Source of the DNA: a virus
Reading direction: 5' to 3' (one strand)
Length of the DNA stretch: 26,823 nt
IMG/VR virus record: IMGVR_UViG_3300022542_000406
Location: 1-26,823 of that record
In this document: positions 1 to 7,611 of the stretch, piece after piece
Layout of the letters: each line of letters begins with the position of its first letter
Numbering within the stretch: the stretch's first letter is position 1
Notes under the pieces: model-generated
Seen by the model: only the letters and a program-made list of their open reading frames with translations
What the model was told of the DNA's origin: nothing
The model's database searches: none
Program-made: the position numbers and the translations under genes

Positions 1-1821
1 ATCGTAAGCGGTTTAGGCACTACAATTGCAGGCGGTGTTGCCGGTGCGGTAGCCGCTCCGTTTGTCGGAGCTGAAAGAGCTGCTGGTATTGTTGAAAGTG
101 CTCAAGAGGCAGGCGCAGAGTTTGGCGCTCCAGAGACAAAGCGTGGCGCAGAGGCACTTGAAACCCTTGGCGATATTATGGAAAAAGGTATCGATATTGC
201 TCGATTTCCAATATCCGGATTGGCCGGCCTGGCAGAATTAATATCTGGCCAGGGCATTGAGCAGGCAGCCAAAACAATAGCTGATGTTCAAGAAAAAGGA
301 GTCGGTAAAACTGCCGGTGAGCGGACATTTGAGGTTACCGGTGACCCATTGCTTGCTACTGTTGCCGAGACTTCACCTGAAATTGTTGGTGCGCTTATTC
401 CCATCACCAAGATGGCAAAATCAAGAACTGCGCTCAGAACAAAAATGGCCGCGCAGATAAGAGCAAATGCTGCAAATCCGCAGCTTGCCAATCAAACCAG
501 AGCGATATCTGCCAATATCAAAAGCGGAGCCGTTAAACCGGAAGCCGTTGGTAAATCATTGGCAATTTTAGAAGATCAAGCCAGGCGGACAAGCGGTGCG
601 CCGATTGCCGATAAGATAGCCAAAATTGCCGATGATGTAGCTAGAGGGGATACCGGAGCAATAAATAAGCTCGATGATATAGCTGAAAGCGCTGCACAAG
701 CGGCTCCTGAGCGATCCTTAGCGAAATTTATGGTAACGGGCGCGGGGAAGGTAAAAGCCGATAAGCTGGCTCAGGAATCCATTAAACAGGGGTTTGATCA
801 GAGTGTTGTGGCTGCCATCAAAGGCGCAACAAAAGCAGATCGAGCAAAAATGTCTCAAATGGTCGAGGTAATGAAGAAAGGCAAGGAAAATGCCTTATTT
901 GCTATGAAGAATCGACCTAGCGATGTGGCCGGTAACTCATTATTGGATCGTGTGAATCATATTAAAACTGTGAATCGGGAGGCTGGAAAGCAGATTGATG
1001 AAGTAGCGAAATCATTACGAGGCCGGGGGGTAGATTCTACCAAAGCGATTGATAATTTCATGGATAACCTCGATGAGATGGGGATTCGCTTAGATAATAG
1101 ATTGCGTCCGAATTTTAAAGGATCAGACATTGAGGGGCTATCGGGCCCACAGTTAGCCATAGCCAATATGGTCAAGAGAATGGCAGCCGGTCGTAGGGGT
1201 GTGCCGCCTGATGCTCACGAGCTTCACAGAATGAAACGATTTATTGATGAGCAGGTTACTTACGGTAAGGCTGGAGAAGGGTTAAAAGGCAAAACCGAGC
1301 GAGTATTAAAACAACTACGAAAAGACCTAGATACTACGCTCGATGATGCTTTTCCAGAATATAATAACGTGAATACTCGATATGCTGATACTGTGGGCGC
1401 CCTGGATGCTTTGCAGGACGTTGCAGGCCGGAAGATGGATCTATTCGGAGCCAATGCAGAAAAGGCAACAGGTACTTTGCTGCGCCGGATGATGAGCAAT
1501 GCTCAATCGCGCGTAAACTTGGTGGATGCTGTTGATAATCTGGACTCGATCTCAAGAAAATATGGCGGCGTATTTGATGATGATATTGCTACCCAAATGT
1601 TGTTTGTTGATGAATTGGATAGCGTATTCGGACCAGTTGCCAGAACTTCGCTTGCTGGTGAGGTAGGAAAGGGAACAAAGAAAGTGCTAGAAACCGCAAC
1701 AGGACAAAGAACTATGCTTGGTACTGCTGGTGAGGTAGTTGTCAAAGGTGCTGAAAAATTGAGGGGCATCAGCGAAGAAGGTGCCTTTAAATCAATAACT
1801 GAATTATTGAAGAGAGAATAA
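1..1821 (+). CDS. Large virion protein, probable internal/DNA-ejection protein (5' partial)
   Basis: The reading frame is open from base 1, so this is the C-terminal part (at least 606 residues) of a larger protein; the first internal ATG is at 178. The start is a Gly/Ala-rich hydrophobic stretch (LGTTIAGGVAGAVAAPFVGA) of membrane-active character. The rest is Ala/Lys/Asp-rich, mostly helical, and lacks cysteine. This is the composition of podoviral internal virion proteins that are ejected and cross the cell envelope. It lies 2 bases before a tailspike gene, where P22-like and related phages keep ejection proteins. No lytic transglycosylase motif is visible in the part seen, though one could lie upstream. 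The role is inferred from position and composition, not from a recognised domain. Confidence 0.55.
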   Translation: MVSGLGTTIAGGVAGAVAAPFVGAERAAGIVESAQEAGAEFGAPETKRGAEALETLGDIMEKGIDIARFPISGLAGLAELISGQGIEQAAKTIADVQEKGVGKTAGERTFEVTGDPLLATVAETSPEIVGALIPITKMAKSRTALRTKMAAQIRANAANPQLANQTRAISANIKSGAVKPEAVGKSLAILEDQARRTSGAPIADKIAKIADDVARGDTGAINKLDDIAESAAQAAPERSLAKFMVTGAGKVKADKLAQESIKQGFDQSVVAAIKGATKADRAKMSQMVEVMKKGKENALFAMKNRPSDVAGNSLLDRVNHIKTVNREAGKQIDEVAKSLRGRGVDSTKAIDNFMDNLDEMGIRLDNRLRPNFKGSDIEGLSGPQLAIANMVKRMAAGRRGVPPDAHELHRMKRFIDEQVTYGKAGEGLKGKTERVLKQLRKDLDTTLDDAFPEYNNVNTRYADTVGALDALQDVAGRKMDLFGANAEKATGTLLRRMMSNAQSRVNLVDAVDNLDSISRKYGGVFDDDIATQMLFVDELDSVFGPVARTSLAGEVGKGTKKVLETATGQRTMLGTAGEVVVKGAEKLRGISEEGAFKSITELLKRE

Positions 1822-1823
1822 TC

Positions 1824-3824
1824 ATGGCTTACGCACCAGTTAAATTATTTGATACGCCTCTTGAGGACTATAGTGGTTATTGGGTGAAGTTCTACGAGCA
1901 GGGAACGGTGACACCACTTGCAATGGCCACAGATGCCACTGGTGGTACTACCTTGGCAAAAGCTGAAATTTCTAGTGGCGGCACTGTTCCAATCGGATTT
2001 ATTAAAACTGCCGGTGATGCTCAATTCATCCCATTTCTGAACGCAAGCTATGACGGATGGTTATTTCCTACATCAACAGATGCAGATGCAAACGATACGA
2101 CTGATGCTATTCAGATAGCCGACAATCTTAATACCTTACAAGGTAATCTTGATTGGGGCTCATCTGAGATTGCGACACAAGCAAGCTCTGTCACCTACAC
2201 GATAGCCGGATCAGACGCAACATCGACCCATCATAAAGGCCGCAGGGTTCAAATGGTTGGGGGGTCAACTGTATATGGAACGATAACCGGCTCAACATTC
2301 TCAACTAATACAACTGTTACCGTAGAGGTTGATGCAGGCGGTTCAATCCCTGCTGATTTGAATAGTGTATCCCTTGGCCCAGATGTGGCCGATGCAAGCT
2401 CCCAAGGTCAGCATTATCCGACTATTTCTGGAGAATCAGGGGTAACGAATAATACTTATCCATTAAGTGATGTAAGACGATATGGGGCTACTGGTGATGG
2501 TGTTACTGATGACACGTTGGCGATACAAGCAGCTATAGACGAGGCTCAATCCAACGGTGGAGCCGTTTATATCCCCAGCGGTTCCTATTTGGTATCCGGT
2601 TTAACGGTAACCGATTATTCGCTAGTTGATGGCGTTCTAAATACGACACGATTAAAGATATACGGTGATGGTCAGGCGAGCCGATTGATAGGCTCTTCCG
2701 CATCACCGGTGCTATCTATCGGCAACTCTGGCGGGGTCAAAGTGTTCGATGTAATAGTAGAAGATTTACACATAGATGGCGCGGCAACTTCTGTCAACTG
2801 CTTAAAACTTATAAACGCAACTAGGATAGATATCATCAGGTGCAGGATTTTTGACGCAACTGGGGCGGGTGTTTTTTATGCAGAGGATAGCTATGGTCCG
2901 CACAAGATCACTGATTGTCTTATCCGGCAACATGGCTCGCATGGCGTTCATGTAGATAACAGCAGTGCTAATAATGGCAATAATCTCACAATAAGCAGAA
3001 GCGGTATTCTTCAGAATGGCGGAGCCGGCGTTCTGTTAGAAGCATCATATGGCACTACCATTTGTAGTTGCGACATAGAAGGGAATGGTGATACTGGCAT
3101 AAATGCAGAGGGGGTTACTCATACAATACAGGCCCTGACGATCAGAGATAATTACATAGAGGATCATGATCTAGGAACCATAAAGGCCGGAATACATCTT
3201 GAAGCCAATGTGCAGGGAGTAGAGATAGCTGGTAACTATATAAATCTCACAGACAATACTGGCCAATTATACGGGATTTATATTGAGCGCAGTTTCGGTG
3301 TTTCCATATCTGGCAATACGATAACAGGTAGAAACTCGACCGGGACTGGTATTCATTTTACAGACGAATTGCATGATTCGGTTTATCTTGGAGCAAACTT
3401 TTTTGATATTCTGGCCACTAAAGTCGCGGAACCGTCAAGTGGTTTTACAAGACTTTTAACGGTTCAGTCTGGAGTTGGCAGCGGGTTTGGTCCAATGGTT
3501 AACAGCTTAGAGCTTGAGGCCGCAGCGCCGAGATTATTTTTCTTTGAAACTGACCAAGCAGATAATTCCGATAAGATGTATATAGATATGCTTGGCGGTG
3601 CTCTATCTGTTCGTGATGAGAGCGGAGCAGGGCTTCTTGCGGTTAGGGCTTACGATACAAATCCTGCTATTACGTTTGGACTACAGGCGCGTGTTGCTAA
3701 TTATGCAACAGCTAGCAGGCCAACGGCATACGCAAAGGGTTCGATGATATACGATAGCACGTTAAATATACCCATCTGGTGGAATGGGTTAAATTGGACT
3801 GACGCCACCGGCGCCACAGTTTAA
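1824..3824 (+). CDS. Tailspike/tail fibre with pectate-lyase-like parallel beta-helix
   Basis: A 666-residue receptor-binding protein. Residues 1-110 form an adaptor typical of podoviral spikes (APVKLFDTPLEDYSGYWVKF, a tag-like head that docks on the tail). Residues 217-250 carry the pectate lyase superfamily 3 entry motif (VRRYGATGDGVTDDTLAIQ). Residues ~250-560 show the repeating Asn/Gly/Ile coils of a right-handed beta-helix (for example ISRSGILQNGGAGVLLE and IAGNYINLTDN). The C-terminal ~110 residues differ and probably form a trimerisation or capping domain. Such proteins bind and often cleave host surface polysaccharide; catalytic residues cannot be assigned by eye. It starts 2 bases after the upstream stop, so the two are likely co-translated. 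Confidence 0.85.
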   Translation: MAYAPVKLFDTPLEDYSGYWVKFYEQGTVTPLAMATDATGGTTLAKAEISSGGTVPIGFIKTAGDAQFIPFLNASYDGWLFPTSTDADANDTTDAIQIADNLNTLQGNLDWGSSEIATQASSVTYTIAGSDATSTHHKGRRVQMVGGSTVYGTITGSTFSTNTTVTVEVDAGGSIPADLNSVSLGPDVADASSQGQHYPTISGESGVTNNTYPLSDVRRYGATGDGVTDDTLAIQAAIDEAQSNGGAVYIPSGSYLVSGLTVTDYSLVDGVLNTTRLKIYGDGQASRLIGSSASPVLSIGNSGGVKVFDVIVEDLHIDGAATSVNCLKLINATRIDIIRCRIFDATGAGVFYAEDSYGPHKITDCLIRQHGSHGVHVDNSSANNGNNLTISRSGILQNGGAGVLLEASYGTTICSCDIEGNGDTGINAEGVTHTIQALTIRDNYIEDHDLGTIKAGIHLEANVQGVEIAGNYINLTDNTGQLYGIYIERSFGVSISGNTITGRNSTGTGIHFTDELHDSVYLGANFFDILATKVAEPSSGFTRLLTVQSGVGSGFGPMVNSLELEAAAPRLFFFETDQADNSDKMYIDMLGGALSVRDESGAGLLAVRAYDTNPAITFGLQARVANYATASRPTAYAKGSMIYDSTLNIPIWWNGLNWTDATGATV

Positions 3825-3834
3825 TAGGATTACA

Positions 3835-3840
3835 TATAAT
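3835..3840 (+). promoter_or_regulatory. Candidate -10 hexamer before the lysis genes
   Basis: A perfect TATAAT lies 10 bases after the tailspike stop. No matching -35 hexamer is found 16-18 bases upstream and there is no TG extension, so it is only a weak promoter candidate. Transcription from it would begin after the relic start codon at 3839. Confidence 0.25.
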
Positions 3841-3910
3841 GTCGCCCCTTAAAGACAAGATAATAAATAATATTATTAGAATAGAGGGCGGATATGTTTG
3901 TATTATCTAA
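3839..3910 (+). pseudogene. Relic of a GH108-type muramidase endolysin (N-terminal fragment)
   Basis: A 23-codon frame starts at ATG 3839 and ends at TAA 3908. Its residues MSPLKDKIINNIIRIEGGYV match the N-terminus of glycoside hydrolase family 108 phage muramidases, where the Glu of the E-G-G-Y motif is catalytic and is normally followed by a Pro/Asp/Gly-rich stretch. Here the match stops right after GGYV and the frame closes three codons later. The ATG of the M15 endolysin lies inside the relic (3894). This looks like the scar of an endolysin swap in which an M15 gene replaced a muramidase gene but kept its translation-initiation region. It is too short to be enzymatic. Confidence 0.55.
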
Positions 3911-4316
3911 TAAATCGAAGGCTCACCGTGAAGGAGCTGATCCTCGCCTCATCAAGATCAGTGATTTAGCCATACGAATCACTTTGATTGATTTCGGGCA
4001 TGGCAAAGATGCCGGTTTGAGAGCTGATGAGCGACAAAATGAGTTGTTTAAGGCTGGAAAATCAAAGGCTGATGGGTATGAGAAAAAAGGTAAACATCAG
4101 GCCGCAGACGATGGTTTAGGTAAGGCTCTGGATTTTTATGCATTTATTGACGGAAAAGCTAGTTGGCAGCATGAGCACCTTGCAATGGTGGCGTGTGCTT
4201 TCTTACAGGCAGCTTCTATTCTTGGGTATAAGATCAAATGGGGTGGGTTATGGCGCTCCAAAGTGCATGATTTCTACGGATGGGACATGCCGCACATTCA
4301 ACTTGTAGAGGATTAA
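3894..4316 (+). CDS. Endolysin, M15-type D-Ala/L-Ala-D-Glu peptidase
   Basis: A 140-residue peptidoglycan peptidase expected to cut stem or cross-link peptides once holins let it reach the cell wall. Visible M15 features are the GLRADERQNELFKAGKSKADG segment (41-61, the usual lead-in with Arg and Gln), zinc ligands H68 and D80 in KHQAADDGLGKALDFY, the WGGLW segment near 116-120, and the third zinc ligand H134 in DMPHIQL. It has no signal peptide, so export needs a holin. A GAGGGCGG ribosome-binding site precedes the ATG. It overlaps the GH108 relic and opens the lysis cassette. Confidence 0.85.
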   Translation: MFVLSNKSKAHREGADPRLIKISDLAIRITLIDFGHGKDAGLRADERQNELFKAGKSKADGYEKKGKHQAADDGLGKALDFYAFIDGKASWQHEHLAMVACAFLQAASILGYKIKWGGLWRSKVHDFYGWDMPHIQLVED

Positions 4317-4365
4317 AATGGATTTCAGGCTGGATTAAAATCGCGTTAATTTATAAGGGGTAATT

Positions 4366-4674
4366 ATGAATGCTGTAGCGGAAGAGGTACATAAACACAG
4401 AAGCACTGATGGGGTAACAGTTATAAAGATATTGTTGGGGGTAATTAGCGCCCTGATTATGTCATTTATGGGGATAATCACTTACGTTTACACTACCAAT
4501 TCTGATGAATGGAACACCGGAATAAATAATTTGGTTGGTGAGGTCAGGCTGATAAGAGAGCAGGGAATTACGCTTTATTCTCACGTTGAAAATAATGACG
4601 CAAAGATAACCAGGCTTGAGGTTGAAAATCGAGACTTTCGCAGTGAAACTAGAGCATATCGGGGTAATAAGTGA
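4366..4674 (+). CDS. Single-span membrane protein with coiled-coil tail, holin or lysis accessory
   Basis: A 102-residue protein with a short polar N-terminus, one transmembrane segment (about residues 20-44, VIKILLGVISALIMSFMGII) and a ~55-residue charged tail predicted to be helical or coiled-coil (LVGEVRLIREQG ... ITRLEVENRDF). This layout resembles hemolysin-XhlA-like phage lysis accessory proteins. The stop overlaps the GTG start of the next gene by 4 bases. A TAAGGGGTAATT ribosome-binding site is present. The lysis role rests on its place between endolysin and spanins; family membership is not certain. Confidence 0.6.
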   Translation: MNAVAEEVHKHRSTDGVTVIKILLGVISALIMSFMGIITYVYTTNSDEWNTGINNLVGEVRLIREQGITLYSHVENNDAKITRLEVENRDFRSETRAYRGNK

Positions 4675-4865
4675 AAATATTTGAGTCCACAGTATTTCAA
4701 TTCTGCGCGATGGTTTTAATTATATCAGCAATAGCGGCCGCAAATGGAGAATTAACTTGGGTTGAGTGGCTATCTGAGGCTGTGGTGATGATTGGTATTT
4801 ATGCAAGCAAGGAAGGGGTAAAATACGGGGCTACAGCCTATAAGGATCGCAATGTTTCCCAATAA
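4671..4865 (+). CDS. Small two-span holin-like protein
   Basis: A 64-residue protein with a GTG start overlapping the previous stop (GTGA). Two hydrophobic segments are visible (about 8-25 and 34-50), joined by a short loop with E and W residues, and the C-terminus is basic and polar. This is the topology of a small class II holin, whose membrane lesions would release the endolysin. It sits directly before the spanin genes and overlaps the i-spanin gene by 14 bases. No sequence family is recognised by eye, so the holin call rests on topology and context. Confidence 0.6.
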   Translation: MKIFESTVFQFCAMVLIISAIAAANGELTWVEWLSEAVVMIGIYASKEGVKYGATAYKDRNVSQ

Positions 4866-5154
4866 GATAATGATAAGCATTGCATTATTTGCACTTGTAG
4901 TCGCTGGAACCGCCTACTACGCTTACCAGGCCGGTGGCGATAAAGTTAGAGCCGAGGCAGCCAAAGCAATGGCGATTGCAAGTTATACCGAGCATAAAAA
5001 GGTTCGTGAGATAATTAAGTGGAAAGAAATAACAAAGGTAGTTTATCGTGACCGAGTACAGAAAATTAAAGTCGCTGCTGATCCTACCGGTTGCCTGGAT
5101 ATGGATTTGCGTACTGTTGGCCTTGGCGGGATGCTCAAGCCCGATAGTGATTAA
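4852..5154 (+). CDS. i-spanin (Rz-like), inner membrane
   Basis: A 100-residue type II membrane protein with an N-terminal anchor (about residues 5-27, KIMISIALFALVVAGTAYYA) followed by a charged helical periplasmic domain rich in Lys, Glu and Ala, as in Rz. In Gram-negative phages Rz pairs with an outer-membrane lipoprotein across the periplasm to fuse the two membranes at the last step of lysis. Its 3' end overlaps the o-spanin gene by 107 bases in another frame, the hallmark Rz/Rz1 arrangement. At 100 residues it is shorter than lambda Rz (153). Confidence 0.8.
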   Translation: MFPNKIMISIALFALVVAGTAYYAYQAGGDKVRAEAAKAMAIASYTEHKKVREIIKWKEITKVVYRDRVQKIKVAADPTGCLDMDLRTVGLGGMLKPDSD

Positions 5155-5296
5155 ACAAGACGCTGCCCTGGCTCAACCAGTAGAAAGGTATGATTTACTG
5201 GAAGGGGATACGGTTAGGGATTTAGCTCAGAAATATGAATTGCGCGGCCTGTCGATAGATGAGGCCAATAAACGATTTGAGAAAATACGAGAATGA
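5048..5296 (+). CDS. o-spanin (Rz1-like) outer-membrane lipoprotein
   Basis: An 82-residue protein starting with GTG inside the i-spanin gene, in the next frame. A basic N-terminus (EYRKLK), a hydrophobic core and the lipobox LALAGC place the lipidated cysteine at residue 29, giving a mature lipoprotein of about 54 residues. The mature part is not especially proline-rich, unlike lambda Rz1. Instead it carries VRDLAQKYELRGLSIDEA, a probable helical partner for the i-spanin. It extends 142 bases past the i-spanin stop, so this is an overlapping rather than fully embedded pair. The stop overlaps the next start by 4 bases. Confidence 0.8.
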   Translation: MTEYRKLKSLLILPVAWIWICVLLALAGCSSPIVIKQDAALAQPVERYDLLEGDTVRDLAQKYELRGLSIDEANKRFEKIRE

Positions 5297-5637
5297 AAAA
5301 ATTACTAATTATATTATTTCTAGCCTCGACGCCTGTTTTTGCTGATGATCCTCATCATAAGCCAGTTGAAACAGTGGTTAATAATTACTCGATTAATAAG
5401 ACTATTAAGACAAATGGCCTAGCGGCCTTATATGCTGCCGATCAGATTCACCCTAGCGAGAATATCAGCGGCCTACAGTTAGGGTTTGGCGCTGCCGAAC
5501 ACGATCAGAATATTGGCTTTGCTGCTGGAGCCGCATTTAATGTGAGGGGGTGGGGAATGCTTAATGGGTCGGTAGCGAAAGAGCCCGACAGCAAGCCTTT
5601 TGTCGGCATTGGTATTAATTTGAGCCTTAAACCATGA
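5293..5637 (+). CDS. Small secreted protein with YadA-anchor-like C-terminus
   Basis: A 114-residue protein with a clear Sec signal peptide (MKKLLIILFLASTPVFA, cleavage near residue 17). A short Asn/Ser/Thr-rich linker follows, then a Gly/Ala-rich alternating segment from about residue 44 (GLAALYAADQIHP, then GLQLGFGAA, IGFAAGAAFN, GMLNGSVA and FVGIGINLSL). This repeats the pattern of the four-strand YadA anchor that forms the trimeric outer-membrane barrel of trimeric autotransporters, including the Ala-rich helix before the strands. It follows the o-spanin gene with a 4-base overlap and is followed by another 4-base overlap. Function is unknown; candidates are an outer-membrane factor in lysis or surface exclusion. 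The resemblance is by eye only. Confidence 0.5.
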   Translation: MKKLLIILFLASTPVFADDPHHKPVETVVNNYSINKTIKTNGLAALYAADQIHPSENISGLQLGFGAAEHDQNIGFAAGAAFNVRGWGMLNGSVAKEPDSKPFVGIGINLSLKP

Positions 5638-5969
5638 ATAAGCGCATTGAGGCCGGATTCAAGAAGGTTAAATTATTTTGGGATGCATACAAAATGATCA
5701 TTGGTCTGGTTGCTGTATTAACCAGCCTCGGCATTGGCGGATATGCAGCTTATGATGAAGTAGAGGCGATTCCTGAGCCTGTTGAGGTGGATACTGTTGA
5801 TGAGCTTAAGATTATCCACATTAACCCTGAATACGCCCTAAAAGGCCATACGCACCCGCCAGTACAACAACCTGAGCCAATAGTGCCAGAAATTGATTAT
5901 AAGCCTATGATTAACCGAGCAGTTGAGGCTTTCGCCAGGAAACATGACCCGCAGGGATTAGGGCATTAA
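5634..5969 (+). CDS. Membrane-anchored protein of unknown function in the lysis region
   Basis: A 111-residue protein with a basic N-terminus (MNKRIEAGFKKVK), one transmembrane segment (about residues 20-41, IIGLVAVLTSLGIGGYAAY) and a Pro/Glu/Val-rich soluble part (HPPVQQPEPIVPEID). The N-terminus is probably cytoplasmic and the C-terminus periplasmic. It overlaps the YadA-like gene by 4 bases. It could be a further holin/antiholin component or a periplasmic partner of the preceding protein; no family is recognised. Confidence 0.55.
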   Translation: MNKRIEAGFKKVKLFWDAYKMIIGLVAVLTSLGIGGYAAYDEVEAIPEPVEVDTVDELKIIHINPEYALKGHTHPPVQQPEPIVPEIDYKPMINRAVEAFARKHDPQGLGH

Positions 5970-5993
5970 TTTAATTCATAAGAGGACAGGATA

Positions 5994-6275
5994 ATGGCAA
6001 GACCAGTAGCAACAAAATCAATCGCAGCAGCAAATACATTCACTGATTGGGCAGAAATTACCGGTGAAGGCCATGTCAGCGCCTCAGGCATTTCCGACTC
6101 AACCGTTTTTGTCCAACGATCTTTTGATGAAGGATCGACCGTACTTGATGTTGAGAGTTTTACGGCTGATTTTGAGAAAGTCATTAGTGGCAGCGGTAGT
6201 CGTGTCTGGTATCGGATAGGAATAAAGACAGGTGGTTATGGCACTGACACAGTTGTTTGCAGGGTTACTCAATAA
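5994..6275 (+). CDS. Small beta-rich protein, probable virion component
   Basis: A 93-residue protein with a ribosome-binding site (AAGAGGACAGG) 5-6 bases before the ATG. Its sequence alternates polar and hydrophobic residues (STVFVQRSFDEGSTVLDVES, SRVWYRIGIKTG), suggesting a beta-sandwich. It ends with TAATG, so translation of the next gene is coupled. Similar small proteins occur near tail or capsid genes in environmental phages, but no named family can be assigned. Confidence 0.6.
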   Translation: MARPVATKSIAAANTFTDWAEITGEGHVSASGISDSTVFVQRSFDEGSTVLDVESFTADFEKVISGSGSRVWYRIGIKTGGYGTDTVVCRVTQ

Positions 6276-6979
6276 TGATTCTTAAGCCTGTCCTTGGTGA
6301 TGTTCTGGTTGATCCAGCAGAGAGGTCATTTGGTGAATTCTTGCCATCTGAACTGCCAGAGTTAAAACTCTGGACGCGATTTAATCAAGGGATTACAGTC
6401 ACTGGCGCTGGCGTTAGTCAGTGGGACGATCAAAGCGGCGAGGGTAATCATTTATTGCAGGCGACTGATGCCAATAGACCATCAAAAGAAGCAGATGGGT
6501 CCATATTATTTGACGGCATTACTTTTTTCTTAAAAGCTTCAGCCTTTACCCTTGTGCAGCCTGAAACGATTTATGTATTAGGGAAACAAGTAACATGGGC
6601 AAATAATAAGTATCTTTTTGATGGAGAATTAACAAATTCAGGAATGATACAGAGCATTACTAGCACACCAAGGGTTAGATTGTATGCAGGCATTGGGCTG
6701 GCTGAAACGACACTTTTCGGTATCGATACATACAAAGCTATCTCCGCAGTGATAAATGGTGCATCCTCAGTTCTTCAGTTCGACAATGCTAACCCCATAA
6801 CCGGTGATGCTGGCTTAAATGATCTGGGTGGATTTACCCTTGGAGCGAGGGGAGATGGAACCTTTGGTTTTTTTAACGCTCAAGTCAAGGAAGTTTTGGT
6901 CTACAGCGCAGCCCATGATGCGGTAACAAGAGCAAAAATGATTAAATATCTAGCTAGTGTTGGCGGCTTATCAATCTAA
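6275..6979 (+). CDS. LamG/concanavalin-like domain protein, probable virion or receptor-binding component
   Basis: A 234-residue protein. The start is taken at ATG 6275, which overlaps the previous stop in TAATG, rather than the TTG at 6257. The pattern LPELKLWTRFNQGITVTG, then SQWDDQSGEGNHLLQ, and later FTLGARGDGTFGFFNAQVKEVLVYS is typical of LamG/concanavalin A-like jelly-roll domains of phage structural proteins, which often bind sugars. It is the last rightward gene here and its stop directly abuts the stop of a leftward gene. Confidence 0.65.
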   Translation: MILKPVLGDVLVDPAERSFGEFLPSELPELKLWTRFNQGITVTGAGVSQWDDQSGEGNHLLQATDANRPSKEADGSILFDGITFFLKASAFTLVQPETIYVLGKQVTWANNKYLFDGELTNSGMIQSITSTPRVRLYAGIGLAETTLFGIDTYKAISAVINGASSVLQFDNANPITGDAGLNDLGGFTLGARGDGTFGFFNAQVKEVLVYSAAHDAVTRAKMIKYLASVGGLSI

Positions 6980-7414
6980 TTAATAAAACTGCTTAACTAC
7001 TTGTAATTCATAGATTGCAGACAGATTAATATATTCAGCTTTATTTCTTTTTCCGCAACCAACAGGCTGCCAATCGGTTTTAAGATCAGTATCAAGCCTC
7101 TTAGCCAGGGCGTTTAGATGTAATCCTCGATCTGGCGTATCTACCGGCACAATCCATAAATCTTTATTATTCAAATAAGTCTCATTGAAGTTAAACCAAG
7201 CCTGGTAGAAATCCTCACATCGGCCTCTGGATACCCAAGACACATAAGCATCGCATGGATTCCTGATTGGAGAGATACAGAATTGATCGGTGAAATATTG
7301 TTTTTGGTAGTGCTTTATATCAACAAAATCCCACCCATTATTTAACAAAATTGATTTAATAAAGCGTGATCCGGTGTGCTGGACTGAATAGATTTGAGCG
7401 TGCTTCGCGGTCAT
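6980..7414 (-). CDS. Sulfotransferase-like protein
   Basis: A 144-residue protein with two short motifs expected of PAPS-dependent sulfotransferases: HTGSRFIKSIL (residues 13-23), resembling the 5'-phosphosulfate-binding loop, and PIRNPCDAYVSW (49-60), resembling the 3'-phosphate-binding Arg/Ser segment. A later VGCGKRNKAEY could serve the basic 3' region. It is shorter than bacterial sulfotransferases (~250+) and may be a minimal form. It is the promoter-distal gene of the leftward operon. A role in modifying a surface sugar or small molecule is possible, but the substrate is unknown. The remaining alternative is another P-loop fold. Confidence 0.5.
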   Translation of the reverse strand: MTAKHAQIYSVQHTGSRFIKSILLNNGWDFVDIKHYQKQYFTDQFCISPIRNPCDAYVSWVSRGRCEDFYQAWFNFNETYLNNKDLWIVPVDTPDRGLHLNALAKRLDTDLKTDWQPVGCGKRNKAEYINLSAIYELQVVKQFY

Positions 7415-7417
7415 GTT

Positions 7418-7609
7418 TTATTTGCCAGGCCATACTAATCGCTTAACATCTTGTGATAGCCATTCCCTTTCAAAGTCGTCAAAATCATCGGTGATGATAA
7501 TCTTACGAAATTTAGCCTCAAATTCTGCCTGACAGGTTCGCATAGTTAACTCATCATCCTGCATATTGACGGTACAAAGACCAAGCATTAGCCATGTAGT
7601 GAATGTCAT
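7418..7609 (-). CDS. Small protein of unknown function
   Basis: A 63-residue protein between the lipoprotein and sulfotransferase-like genes, with 2-3 base gaps on each side. The first ~14 residues are hydrophobic (MTFTTWLMLGLCTV) and could be a short signal or membrane segment. The rest is acidic and aromatic (DDFDDFEREW). Two cysteines (C12 and C27) are present. No family recognised. Its tight packing supports it being a real gene. Confidence 0.5.
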   Translation of the reverse strand: MTFTTWLMLGLCTVNMQDDELTMRTCQAEFEAKFRKIIITDDFDDFEREWLSQDVKRLVWPGK

Positions 7610-7611
7610 GG

